Below are positions 41,468 to 50,795 of a stretch of 54,052 nt of DNA, piece by piece. Positions within the stretch are counted from its first letter, which is position 1. Each line of letters starts with the position of its first letter. Made by a program: the position numbers and the translations under genes. The notes below the pieces were generated by a model. The model was not told the DNA's origin, searched no databases, and saw only the letters and a list, made by a program, of their open reading frames with translations. The stretch is from Tritrichomonas foetus. Lineage: Eukaryota; Parabasalia; Tritrichomonadida; Tritrichomonadidae. Where the stretch lies: assembly GCA_001839685.1 (NCBI GenBank), contig MLAK01000752.1, positions 13,166 to 67,217 on the forward strand. Reading direction: 5' to 3'.

Positions 41468-42224
41468 TTAGATCATTAACTTTTTTTTTTATCATTATTT
41501 TGTTCTTCAAGTTGAGATTTTTTATTTATAATTTCTGTTAAATTGTTCAAACATTGAAGTTTATCTTCCATTATGGATTTTTTTTCTTCCAAGGTGATGA
41601 TATGTGAGTCTTTTACGAAAAGTTCATATGGTAGTTGTCGATTTTTGTCTTCAAGAACTTTGAGTGGATTTTCTTCTTGAAGTTTTTCAAAATGGTTTTG
41701 AATAAAAATCGAAAGACTATTAGCAAGTTGATCTATATATTACGCGATTATTGAACTATATTCTTTAATAGCGACTTGGTTTGGAAAATAAAAATTAAGA
41801 TTGGATCATCGTGTCATTTCACAGAATTACATCCTTGAAAACAATCAGAATATAGAATTTCTAGAGAATCTGGGAATACAACAAGATTAATTGATTTTCG
41901 AATGCGCATGATCCAATTCTTTTAGGTTGTGAATGTTTACCAAATTTCATTTTCTTTAAATGAAAGCAATCTAGAAAACTATTACTTTCTATTGTTTCTA
42001 ATGAATTTGGAAATTCAATTTCTGAAATTAAAGTCTCTAAAATGCAGAATGGTGAATAACTTATATTTTTGAAAATTTAATCATTGATGATGGTGTTCCT
42101 TTAAAACATTCATCACCAATTTTAAATGATGAAGTAAATTCAAAATATTGCTTCTTTCTTTTCTTGATCAATTTTAAAAGTAATATCATTCTTATCTTTC
42201 AGGATGCTTCAAGAAAATTGCCAT
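41468..42224 (-). pseudogene. BspA-like leucine-rich-repeat pseudogene
   Basis: No long frame survives here, but the minus strand reads as an LRR protein in pieces. One piece (about 42045-41870) gives SEIEFPNSLETIESNSFLD, then CFHLKKMKFG and RIGSCAFEN. The next, in a shifted frame, gives LVVFPDSLEILYSDCFQGC. A piece further upstream (about 42165-42085) gives SFKIGDECFKG. These match the BspA/TpLRR consensus (I-x-x-x-A-F-x-x-C-x-x-L-x-x-I-x-F-P-x-S-L). After the repeats, a frame with an in-frame TAA at about 41748 continues into a hydrophilic coiled-coil tail (FEKLQEENPLKVLEDKNRQL) ending at the TAA at 41468-41470. At least two frame changes and two stops are present, and no single-base correction repairs it, so true decay is favoured. 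Intact members of the family are usually surface or scaffold proteins. The upstream limit, set at the ATG at 42224, is approximate. Confidence 0.7.
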
Positions 42225-42241
42225 ATTAACAGTATATATTG

Positions 42242-42360
42242 TTTGTAAATATCACAATATTTTGTAAATATCACAATAATTTTGTAAATATCGCAATAAT
42301 TTTGTAAATATCACAATAATTTTGTAAATATCGCAATAATTTTGTAAACATTACAAAACA
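42242..42360. repeat. 20-bp tandem repeat, six units, upstream of the coiled-coil gene
   Basis: Six head-to-tail copies of TTTGTAAATATCRCAATAAT. The first is 19 bp and the last is diverged. Copies 2-5 alternate A, G, A, G at the R position, giving a 40-bp higher-order unit. The array stops 23 bp before the ATG at 42384, so it occupies the expected core promoter or 5' UTR position. Confidence 0.9.
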
Positions 42361-42383
42361 AATTAACGATTTTTCCCAAAACA

Positions 42384-44693
42384 ATGTCGACTGAAAATAT
42401 CGATCAAGCAGATGCTCCAGGCGTCCTCGAGGGAGAAGCTCTTGGCATCGCCTCTGGACTGCTTGGCCCCCCAGAAAACCAAAGCAAAAGTAACGATTCA
42501 AATATAGGCAATGAAAAAAATTCGAGTGAAACTCCAAATCAAGATAAAAACGACACTCCTGAAAATAATTCAGATTCAGAAGCACAAAATGACGGTGTGA
42601 ATTCAAATGACGAATCCAAAAAAAATGATAGCGAAAAAAGCCACCTCCCCCCTCTTTCGCCGAAATCTCGTCAAGCAAATCAAGAAGAAGGCCAATCAAA
42701 CGAAACAAATGAGAATGAAAATAATATTCAAAATCAAGAAAATAAAAATGATGATCTTAAACCTAGTGAAAATGACAGTTCAAGCAAAAACATGAATGAG
42801 AAAAATGAAGCACCAAACAAAGAAACAACTTTAAGTGATGTGAAGAATCAAGTAAATGAAATTTTATCCACATTTATAAATGACAGCCCCGAAGATGGTA
42901 AAAAAGAAGACAACGAAATTGTAGAAAGGCAAGAAAGTTCTCAACAAGAAACAACAATTGAAAATGAGAATAAGGAAAATGAAAATAAGGAGAATGAAAA
43001 TGAAAATAAAGAGAATGATGAAAATAAAGAAAATGATGAAAATAAAGAAAATGATGAAAATAAAGAAAATGATGAAAATAATGAAAATGATAGTGATATA
43101 ACGAAAGGAGAATTAGTTGGCCAAGTAGAAAATCAAATTAATAATATTCTAAACAGCATTGTTCAAAACATAGAAAGTGAAGAAGAAGAACAGAAAAAGG
43201 AAGAACAAAACCCAAGTGAAATTCAGCAAAGAAGCGAACAAACTGAAAAAGAAGAAAATTCACCAAGACTTCATGAAGAGACAGGAATACTTGAGGATCA
43301 TGTTGAATCAACAGTTAACACAATACTAAATAATATTTCCAATGACAATGATATTCCTAACGAAAACGAAAATGAAACGGAAGAAAGAAATGAAAATACA
43401 AATGATGATTTAAATGAGGGAAGAGATGGAATAGATGATTCAGAAGAGAAAGGTGAATTAGAGAAGGAAGTTGATGATAAATTAGATTCACTTTTTAGTG
43501 GTGGAACAGCAAAAGTCGAACAGAAAGATGTTTCTACAGAAGTCCATATAAAAAGACACAAATCGCGAAAATCTCATCAACAAGATGAAGATCCAAATAA
43601 TCCGAACAATAGCAATGATAAAAAAACATTTGAAACAACAATCGACTCAGGCTCAGACAATAAAAACAAGAATAATAAGAACAACAATGAGGTTGAAGAT
43701 AACAGTCCTGACGAAAATGGTGAATATTCTGAACAACAACTTCAAAGAGCTCTTGATTTAATGATGAAAAAGAAAATTCTTCCTGATGTTCAAATGAGGC
43801 CAGCTGTAATTTCCTACGCCAGAAAAGTTCAGGCAAAGAAAATACTTGATGAAGAATATGATGAAGCTACAGAAATTGATACAATCGTTGATGTCATTTT
43901 TATATCAATTCAAGAAGATCAGAAAGTTATTGATGCTCAACTTCAAAATGATGGAATTAAAAGAAGATTAGAATCAACACAAGCTCGAAAACAAGAAGTC
44001 ATGAAAGTCTGGGAAGAAAAAATCGAAACAATGAAACAAATAAATGCACAAAAACATGAAGAACTTCTAAAAAAGAATGATAAAGAGCTTGAAGCATTTA
44101 TGGAAGAATGGTCAAATCCACGAGCTACTGTTCAATATAGTAAACCTTCATCTACACTCTTTCAATTACGTAAGCAGCAAAAAGCAATGGCATTAGTTCA
44201 TGATTTTCAGAGTGCCAAGATATTAAAAGCTGAAGCTGATGAAATGGAGAAAAGAGAAACTGCAGAAGGACTCAAAAAAGCAGAAATGGCAATGAAGATT
44301 CAATATCAACAATTAATTGAGCGACAAGAAAAAGAACTAAAAGTTTTACTTGATAATTCAAGTGCCTCAATTGAAAAACTTGAAAAACAACGTGATCGTG
44401 AACTTGATTCTATTGAAAATGCGGAAAAACAATTAAATACTAAATTGACATCAATGTCAATGATGGCAAAGAATAATAAAAAACCAACAGTTATTGTTCC
44501 TGTTGTAAACAGAGGTGGTAATTCATCATCAACTCTTCCTGGGATGATTACTTATCGAACGCGATCACAAATGAACACTTTTCGAAAAGCATCTGATAAT
44601 ATGAGACTTCCGGTGAAAATTGATGATGTTGGAAAACTTATAAATACTTATAATCCACACCAGACCAAGAAGAGACCCAATACAACTTTATGA
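42384..44693 (+). CDS. Acidic low-complexity / coiled-coil protein
   Basis: Predicted 769-residue protein with no recognised enzymatic domain. Residues 1-450 are hydrophilic and rich in Asn, Glu, Asp and Lys, including ENDENK repeats near residues 205-235. Within this disordered part a hydrophobic motif of about 17 residues recurs four times, at about residues 150, 244, 303 and 359 (LSDVKNQVNEILSTFI, LVGQVENQINNILNSIV, LEDHVESTVNTILNNI, LEKEVDDKLDSLF), each likely an amphipathic helix. Residues about 455-690 form a helical, coiled-coil region starting YSEQQLQRALDLMMKKKILP and including a WSNPRATVQYSKPSSTLFQLR segment. A basic tail ends the protein. I suspect a trichomonad multi-copy family, possibly cytoskeletal, but that is only an impression. 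The start is the first ATG, directly after the 20-bp repeat array. Confidence 0.75.
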   Translation: MSTENIDQADAPGVLEGEALGIASGLLGPPENQSKSNDSNIGNEKNSSETPNQDKNDTPENNSDSEAQNDGVNSNDESKKNDSEKSHLPPLSPKSRQANQEEGQSNETNENENNIQNQENKNDDLKPSENDSSSKNMNEKNEAPNKETTLSDVKNQVNEILSTFINDSPEDGKKEDNEIVERQESSQQETTIENENKENENKENENENKENDENKENDENKENDENKENDENNENDSDITKGELVGQVENQINNILNSIVQNIESEEEEQKKEEQNPSEIQQRSEQTEKEENSPRLHEETGILEDHVESTVNTILNNISNDNDIPNENENETEERNENTNDDLNEGRDGIDDSEEKGELEKEVDDKLDSLFSGGTAKVEQKDVSTEVHIKRHKSRKSHQQDEDPNNPNNSNDKKTFETTIDSGSDNKNKNNKNNNEVEDNSPDENGEYSEQQLQRALDLMMKKKILPDVQMRPAVISYARKVQAKKILDEEYDEATEIDTIVDVIFISIQEDQKVIDAQLQNDGIKRRLESTQARKQEVMKVWEEKIETMKQINAQKHEELLKKNDKELEAFMEEWSNPRATVQYSKPSSTLFQLRKQQKAMALVHDFQSAKILKAEADEMEKRETAEGLKKAEMAMKIQYQQLIERQEKELKVLLDNSSASIEKLEKQRDRELDSIENAEKQLNTKLTSMSMMAKNNKKPTVIVPVVNRGGNSSSTLPGMITYRTRSQMNTFRKASDNMRLPVKIDDVGKLINTYNPHQTKKRPNTTL
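43003..43085 (+). repeat. 18-bp tandem repeat coding ENDENK
   Basis: About four and a half copies of an 18-bp unit (GAAAATGATGAAAATAAA) encode a charged Asn/Glu/Lys/Asp stretch. It is in frame and probably variable in length. The unit resembles the 18-bp repeat at 51894-52069 but differs in codons and phase. Confidence 0.85.
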
Positions 44694-45076
44694 GCTCATT
44701 TTATTTTCTTTTTGTTTCATTTATGTTTGGTTATAGTAAATATTATTTTTATCATTTCTTCTAGTTCATGATTTTTCCTCTAATTTCGAAATGAGTATAT
44801 TTAAATCATTTGTTAAAACATTAATCAAACATTCTTGTCTGCATTTCCATTTATCCTTGGAGAATTAATCCATTTGCATAATCTTAATATTCACGATAGC
44901 CAAAAATCATGGGTATTTTTTCATATCATTAAATTCATAAGAAATCTGATGTATAAATTTATAAATACATATTAATACGTATTCATTCATTGCATTGATG
45001 TAAAAAAAAAGAAAGCAGAAATACAGGAAAAAAAAATACTAGAATATTTTTAAACAAATAAACAAATAAAGTCTTT
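44694..45076. other. Convergent intergenic spacer, no feature seen
   Basis: About 380 bp between the 3' ends of the coiled-coil gene and the deubiquitinase gene. It is AT-rich; no frame, RNA or repeat can be supported. Confidence 0.5.
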
Positions 45077-45892
45077 TCATTTTCCTGTAAGTTGCTGATA
45101 AAAAATATGGCTTTCTGATACATCATTAAAGAAAGTATTGTGCTGAAGCGAATCAAATTCCAAAAACATGTTATTATCTGTTTTCACGATTGTTGTAAAA
45201 TGCCCACCATAATATCCAATCCAGACGCTTTGAAGTGGATGTGAAAAGTAGTTTCCAATATTTTGGTAAGCTTGCGAATCTGAAATGGAGACAAACCCAA
45301 TTTCTTGTTCAGAGAGTGCCCCTTTAAAAACAACACCATTTGTAATGATGTTTCCATCATGGAATGAGTCAAGCACATCCCCTGTGAGTAGCAACAGCAC
45401 AAAATTGAGGGATGTTTGACCATTAATGATGAAAAGATCAGAAAAGGCATAAGAATCAAGCCAGACTGGACCAAGAAGAATAACAATAGAATAAACAAAG
45501 AGAAGTGAAGCGTTTTCTGAGAGATACCATTTAGAATTCTTCAGAAAATCATGAGCGGTTTTTCGGTTTTGAGTACTATAAAATTCAATGTAATGATTTT
45601 CAAGGTCAATTTTAGAGGCCAAAACGAAATTTCGTCGAATTTTATACATTATGTCGAGAATGGCTTCAATCAGAAGATCGTCGGGTGAAACGTTTGGATT
45701 TACTCTTAATGAGATGCAGATATATGCTTGAAGTGAGGCCAAAAGTCCGCAAGGTCCGTCTTCTTTTTGGAATAATGAATAACTATGGGTTTTAAATGTG
45801 AAAGGCTGAATCCATTTGGATGGGACTGGCCCTTTGCAGACGTGCTTGGCTATTTTTGAAAAAACTGGGTCTGGAAATCGAAAAAGATTCAT
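45077..45892 (-). CDS. MINDY-3/4-type deubiquitinase
   Basis: Predicted 271-residue cysteine protease of the MINDY (FAM188/DUF4205) family, deubiquitinases that in other eukaryotes prefer long Lys48-linked ubiquitin chains. The catalytic segment is FQKEDGPCGLLASLQAY, with Q42 as the likely oxyanion glutamine and C48 as the nucleophile. LLLLTGDVLDSFHDGN (about residues 165-181) matches the family's LTG block. IGFVSISDSQAYQNIGNYF leads into QSVWIGYYGGHFTTIV, with H231 as the catalytic histidine. All three landmarks are present and correctly ordered, so the enzyme is probably active. It is shorter than animal MINDY-3/4 and is essentially the catalytic core without accessory domains. The start is an ATG at 45892, with no strict initiator motif nearby. 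The gene upstream (ATG at 50483) is on the same strand, with a 325-bp gap; I see no reason to think they are co-transcribed. Confidence 0.85.
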   Translation of the reverse strand: MNLFRFPDPVFSKIAKHVCKGPVPSKWIQPFTFKTHSYSLFQKEDGPCGLLASLQAYICISLRVNPNVSPDDLLIEAILDIMYKIRRNFVLASKIDLENHYIEFYSTQNRKTAHDFLKNSKWYLSENASLLFVYSIVILLGPVWLDSYAFSDLFIINGQTSLNFVLLLLTGDVLDSFHDGNIITNGVVFKGALSEQEIGFVSISDSQAYQNIGNYFSHPLQSVWIGYYGGHFTTIVKTDNNMFLEFDSLQHNTFFNDVSESHIFYQQLTGK

Positions 45893-46217
45893 GAATAATT
45901 TTTTGCCATTTACCGAAAAAGGAAAACTTTTTCATTGAAAAAAATTGTTTACCTATGACAGCTTTACTTTTTAATAAGAATTCATCCTACTCAATCTTGA
46001 AGAAATTTCTATCATCGAAGATATCTATCATTGTAGATTATTTTATTGTAGCATTAACAAAAGAGCTATTGACCATATCAGTTGCAGTAATAGTGCTAAA
46101 ACAACAATATAGAAAGAGGTGAAAAGGAAAAGAAAGAGAGAGAGAGAATCAAAATTCTTACAAACATTTTTTTTATTTAAAAACATTGAATTACAGAACA
46201 TAAGAAAGAGAATAAAG
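45893..46217. other. Intergenic, purine-rich stretch only
   Basis: About 325 bp between two minus-strand genes. A GA-rich stretch on the plus strand (about 46110-46147, with GAGAGAGAGA) would be a CT-rich tract in the transcribed direction. Nothing else is evident. Confidence 0.5.
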
Positions 46218-49200
46218 TTAATATACATTAAGTGCAGCATTGTATGATTGACTATTATATGTCTGTTCATAAATAGCATCAAGTTTATTAATGGTTAAAT
46301 TGATTTGTTTATTCAAAATTTCCCAAAGGATTTTTGGAAGTGTACTTGTTACATCGTTAACTGTTTGTGATTCAATATTCAGTTGAGTTTTGTTTTTCTT
46401 TGAAAATGCTGGAACTGATGGATCATAAAAATTCAGAGAAACATCATATGAGAAAATAGAAATCGATTTAAATGTCCAACTATTCACAATTGGACTTTCA
46501 CCTCTAACTTCTTTTTGGAAGATTGGTTTGAATGTATATTTAAAGTTCTTTGAAGAACTTGAGTCTCCTTTAATATTAACATGATTCAAATCAATGTTAA
46601 ATGTAATAACTGTATTATTTTTAAACACTGAAGTAAACTTAAAGCGATTATCTTTGGATTTATTCATTTTCTTCTTTTTAGATGATTCATTATTAAATTC
46701 TTGATCATAAGTAGAAACTTTGTTTTCAGTTTTAGAATCAGATTTAGAATCATAATTATCTGTTTTAGAATTATGTTTTGTTTCATTTGAATTATCTTTA
46801 TCTGATGCAATTGAAAAAATAAGCAATTTCTTGCTATTTTTCATCGATTTTGAATTTTTATGTGAATTAATTCCCATTTTGGAAACTAAATCAAATAATT
46901 GGACGGTTGATGATTCAATTTTTAATGTAACACAGTCATTATTATGATAAAGGAACTCAAAACCAGTCATGACTGCTTTATGAGTGATTTTGTCAATTGA
47001 TATTGGTTTCACCTTCACAATAAGTTTATTTGCGTAAACATTCATTCGAGATGGATGTAAAAATTCCCCAATTGTTAGATAATTAATATCACTTTGAATA
47101 ATATTTCGAATAGTTTTTGCATCTAAACGAGCTCCTTCTTGAGAAAATGCAAGTGTAAAATCGGTTATTGATGTTATTAATTGGTCACTCTTCAATGAAA
47201 GTTTACCACATTTAATTAACGTTTCGTTTCCTTGATGTGAAGTAACATTATTATTAATATTATCATGAGTAATATTAAAAACTGATTTTAATTTTCTTAA
47301 TTGATTCTGTTTGATAGAATCAATTGTTACATTATCAATTTTAACAGATCCAAACATTACTTGTTCGATTTCTGCATGATTAAAATCAATATTAGCTTTA
47401 TAAATTGATGAAAGTGGCACAGATGCATCTATGGTAAGATTTTTAGCTTTGAAAGATTTGTTTTTCAATGAATAAAAAACATAAAAAAATTTTGTTGAAG
47501 GACCTTCAACTTGATCTGCTTCAAAAGTGACTGGAATATGATCAATGAATTTTGATGTAAGATTCATAAAGGTATGATGTCCTAATACAGCTTTCTCAAT
47601 CTTGAATTCACTTGTTCCATCATTTAAGAAATACTCACCTTTAAATCCTTCTAATTTTTGAATCACACGTTCATGACCATTTTTATTTTCATTTAAAATA
47701 CTGTGAAGGTGATTATAGTTGTTCAAATTCAAATTGTTTAATTTGAGTAAATGATTTGATGAAAAAATCTCAGAATGTGAATCAAATAAAGAATCCGAGA
47801 CAAAATCAGATGTTAATTGAGGTGACATAATTAAAGTTTCATTTTGATTTGTAGAAATAGGAAGCCTGATGATTGGTTGGATTTTAGGAGTATTTGAAAA
47901 AGGTTTTGGTGCAAATGGATTATATTGTGTTGGTCTATGTTTCATATCTTCAAGATCAAAATGAGAAGATTGTCGAAGTGTGTTTCTTGTAAATCCAATT
48001 TTATTGAAATTGGTATTTGGTTTCATATTTCTTGGTTTAGCTTCAAGATTAAATGAAAGATCCTGAGAAATACTTGATGGAAACGTTTTTTGTTCCGATG
48101 AATCATAATTTCGATGAGAACCAGGAAAAACATTTATTGAACTGTTGATACCCCTTTTAAGAGTGTTTTTCTTGTTTTTATTAAGATTTTCATAATTTAA
48201 TCTCTCATGATTCATTAAATCATTTTTAATATTATTGTTCATCGATGATTTTGTTGGTTTCTTTGTTCTTGAACCATAATTTAGATTCAAATGTAAATTT
48301 TCATTCCAAAAATTGAAAATAATTGCATTAATTTCATCAGAAAAGTTTGATCCATTTAGTTTAGGCATAACTGCATTATTCAATACTACATAATCAAACG
48401 TGAATGAAGAAACTTCACCTTTTATAGCTGTAAAAATTAGTTCTTTATCATCAATTTGGGCAATAAGTGAATTAAAATCAAAAGAAATTAACCACATTGT
48501 TGATGATTCAAGTTTATCATATAATAATTTCGCTTTTTCTGATATCACATGAACAACGCCACAAGGAACAAGAATTGTTCCATTGAAAAACAGATATAAA
48601 TCGCCTGTAAATTCACAATTTTCATAGGTAAATTGGTTAGAATAAGAAATACTTGAAAAGTGCAGCTCATATTCCAGATTTAAAATAGTATTAGTTTTTG
48701 ATTTATCAAAAATTAATTTTGGAAATAGATTATGTAAAAGTTTTTTGCATTCCTCAAATGTATTTGAACCAATAAGAATAAAACTTAAATCAGAATCAAC
48801 TGCAGTTAAAGTTGTATTCAAAATTAATTCATCAATTCGAATTAATTTGGAAATGATGGAAATATTTCTTTTGTTCACAGTTGTAATTTTTTCGCCAAAT
48901 CCTTGAAAAACTTCGATTAAATACAATCGAAATACATCTGAATTAGAATAAATTATATTTAATGAATCAATTTCTATCTCATTTGAGGCGTCACAATTCA
49001 TTTCATTTTTATAGAAAATAATATTTTTATTACAATAACTTTGATAATTTAACTTCGAAATATAAACTGAAGCAATTGAAGTTCGATGAGCAATTAATTC
49101 AATTTTTACTTCATCTGCTTCAATACATGTTTTCATTTTACCATTTACTGGCTCATTAATGCTTTCACTTAAATTTTCATCTGTTTCTAATTCTGAAGCT

Positions 49201-50483
49201 TCGAAACCTGAATCAAAATATTTGATTTCATTTTCATCAGAATTATTTTCAATTTCATCAGAATCATGATCTGAATTGTGTAAATTAAACAAATGATGAT
49301 TTAATCCAAGATTTTCAGTGTGTTTATCTTGTTTGAAAAGAGCCAAACCAAAACCATGAAAATCATTTTCACTTTCACTCTTTGTCATTTGTTTATTTTG
49401 ATTTTGTTTATTATAAGATTCAAAATTTTTGATGTCGGATTCGATGTAGTTTTCTTTTTCAACATAGTTCAGAATTAATATGTCACACTGCTCACCTTTT
49501 TCAAGATTTAATAAAAGTTCAAGTTTTTTGATTACTAATGTCGTGTATTTAAACCATTTCATGTATGCCAGTAGTTGTAAAAACTTAACATGGGTGAATC
49601 CAAGAACTGAGTCTATTGACATTTTATCTTTTGTGAGTTCAACATTCGTCATTTTCACTTTGAAGAGTTTTGATTCATTATTGGCATCTAGAGAAGGTAA
49701 TTTGGCGCAATGATCGATGATTGAAATAGAAAGTGATGATGGTATAGAGATAATGAAATAATCGGTTTCAAAATACAAAGATTTTGGCAAATTAACAAAA
49801 CTTAAAGTAATGTTTTTGAAAATTGATGAAGCTCGCCATATTGATTCGGTATTTTCTGAATATGCATTGAACTCAATAAATTCTGATGACATGAGATTAG
49901 CTCCACAGTTGATTCCAATCAATGGATTAATAATTTGAATAGATGAAGGGAATTCACTCAAAAAGTGAATTGAATGTTCATAATGATTGATTTTTAATTC
50001 GATTTTCGAATCATTGTATTGAAAATTATCACAATCAAATGAAAATAAAGAGTTAGCATGAAGTGACTTAACGTTATCCATCGATAAAGTAAAATCATCA
50101 GATTCACATCGAATATTATTAATTTCGAGAGTGATTCTGAAAAAATTTCGTGAAGGAAAAGTTTTTTCATGGATTTGTTTTGCAATTTTGTAAATTTCTG
50201 AAAGTTTTGACAGATTTAGATTTTTCATTGATAAATTTTTGATTTGCATTGAAGTGTGAACGCCAAATGAAGGCTTGAATAGTTTGCAAGAGATTTCGAA
50301 ATCGTTATTGGAAATAAGAATGTCTTGAATCGAGTAGAAAAAATGACCAGATTTGAATTTCACCTTGCTGTTGAAAATGCGAGTCAAAAAAATGTGTATC
50401 ACGTATAAATATAACGCTCTGATGACTATATAGCAGACGATAAACAAAAGGAAAAAGAGTAAGATGCGTAAGAGGAAACTCAT
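46218..50483 (-). CDS. N-terminally membrane-anchored large protein, possible bridge-like lipid-transfer protein
   Basis: Predicted 1421-residue protein. Residues about 3-27 form one strongly hydrophobic segment (FLLRILLFFLLFIVCYIVI), followed by a basic stretch and SIQDILISNNDFEISC. The rest is mainly alternating hydrophobic/polar, beta-prone sequence (for example FRITLEINNIRCESDDFTLS), interrupted by charged Ser/Asn/Asp-rich linkers near nt 46670-46800, 47900-48260 and 49150-49420. An N-terminal anchor followed by a long beta-rich body is the architecture of Hobbit/BLTP2, Csf1/BLTP1 and related repeating-beta-groove proteins that move lipid between membranes at contact sites. I see no diagnostic chorein or GFWGF-type motif, and it is shorter than most family members, so the assignment is tentative. 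The start is the only sensible ATG. A TCACA initiator-like motif lies about 28 nt upstream. It is divergent from the small TIG-like membrane protein. Confidence 0.5.
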   Translation of the reverse strand: MSFLLRILLFFLLFIVCYIVIRALYLYVIHIFLTRIFNSKVKFKSGHFFYSIQDILISNNDFEISCKLFKPSFGVHTSMQIKNLSMKNLNLSKLSEIYKIAKQIHEKTFPSRNFFRITLEINNIRCESDDFTLSMDNVKSLHANSLFSFDCDNFQYNDSKIELKINHYEHSIHFLSEFPSSIQIINPLIGINCGANLMSSEFIEFNAYSENTESIWRASSIFKNITLSFVNLPKSLYFETDYFIISIPSSLSISIIDHCAKLPSLDANNESKLFKVKMTNVELTKDKMSIDSVLGFTHVKFLQLLAYMKWFKYTTLVIKKLELLLNLEKGEQCDILILNYVEKENYIESDIKNFESYNKQNQNKQMTKSESENDFHGFGLALFKQDKHTENLGLNHHLFNLHNSDHDSDEIENNSDENEIKYFDSGFEASELETDENLSESINEPVNGKMKTCIEADEVKIELIAHRTSIASVYISKLNYQSYCNKNIIFYKNEMNCDASNEIEIDSLNIIYSNSDVFRLYLIEVFQGFGEKITTVNKRNISIISKLIRIDELILNTTLTAVDSDLSFILIGSNTFEECKKLLHNLFPKLIFDKSKTNTILNLEYELHFSSISYSNQFTYENCEFTGDLYLFFNGTILVPCGVVHVISEKAKLLYDKLESSTMWLISFDFNSLIAQIDDKELIFTAIKGEVSSFTFDYVVLNNAVMPKLNGSNFSDEINAIIFNFWNENLHLNLNYGSRTKKPTKSSMNNNIKNDLMNHERLNYENLNKNKKNTLKRGINSSINVFPGSHRNYDSSEQKTFPSSISQDLSFNLEAKPRNMKPNTNFNKIGFTRNTLRQSSHFDLEDMKHRPTQYNPFAPKPFSNTPKIQPIIRLPISTNQNETLIMSPQLTSDFVSDSLFDSHSEIFSSNHLLKLNNLNLNNYNHLHSILNENKNGHERVIQKLEGFKGEYFLNDGTSEFKIEKAVLGHHTFMNLTSKFIDHIPVTFEADQVEGPSTKFFYVFYSLKNKSFKAKNLTIDASVPLSSIYKANIDFNHAEIEQVMFGSVKIDNVTIDSIKQNQLRKLKSVFNITHDNINNNVTSHQGNETLIKCGKLSLKSDQLITSITDFTLAFSQEGARLDAKTIRNIIQSDINYLTIGEFLHPSRMNVYANKLIVKVKPISIDKITHKAVMTGFEFLYHNNDCVTLKIESSTVQLFDLVSKMGINSHKNSKSMKNSKKLLIFSIASDKDNSNETKHNSKTDNYDSKSDSKTENKVSTYDQEFNNESSKKKKMNKSKDNRFKFTSVFKNNTVITFNIDLNHVNIKGDSSSSKNFKYTFKPIFQKEVRGESPIVNSWTFKSISIFSYDVSLNFYDPSVPAFSKKNKTQLNIESQTVNDVTSTLPKILWEILNKQINLTINKLDAIYEQTYNSQSYNAALNVY

Positions 50484-50795
50484 TTTTCTTTGTTTAATCT
50501 GATACTATTGTGAGTATAAATGGTTGAGTAACGACTTTTTGTTAACATATTTTTCAGACTTTACTTGGCTTGATAATCAAAATTAATTCGGATTTGTGAA
50601 CATTTTTTGCAAAATAATTCAGATGCTGTCTATAGAAAAAGTTAATGATCGAATTATAATTCAAATGTTTCTCAATTTTCTCATCGTAAAATTTTTGATA
50701 GATTATTTGGTCAATAATTGTATAGCGATAACTCTAATTCAGAAGTTAAGGCGAAATTTAACGCGAAATTCTAAAAAATTGACAAAAACACAAAA
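50484..50795. other. Divergent intergenic promoter region
   Basis: 312 bp shared by two divergent genes. A TCACA motif on the minus strand (about 50507-50511) fits the initiator consensus for the lipid-transfer candidate. No strict initiator was seen close to the plus-strand ATG at 50796. An overlapping 86-codon frame here opens at TTG and is not supported. Confidence 0.4.

Noticed and set aside
42242..42360. CRISPR-like array
   Set aside because: The 20-bp units are directly adjacent with no spacers, in eukaryotic DNA, so it is an ordinary tandem repeat.
42271..42708. 145-codon minus-strand frame opposite the coiled-coil gene
   Set aside because: It is antisense to a strong coding region and ends in translation of the 20-bp repeat.
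46043..46282. 79-codon hydrophobic minus-strand frame near the 3' end of the lipid-transfer candidate
   Set aside because: It overlaps that gene's end in another frame, and its Leu/Phe-rich composition comes from CT-rich DNA.
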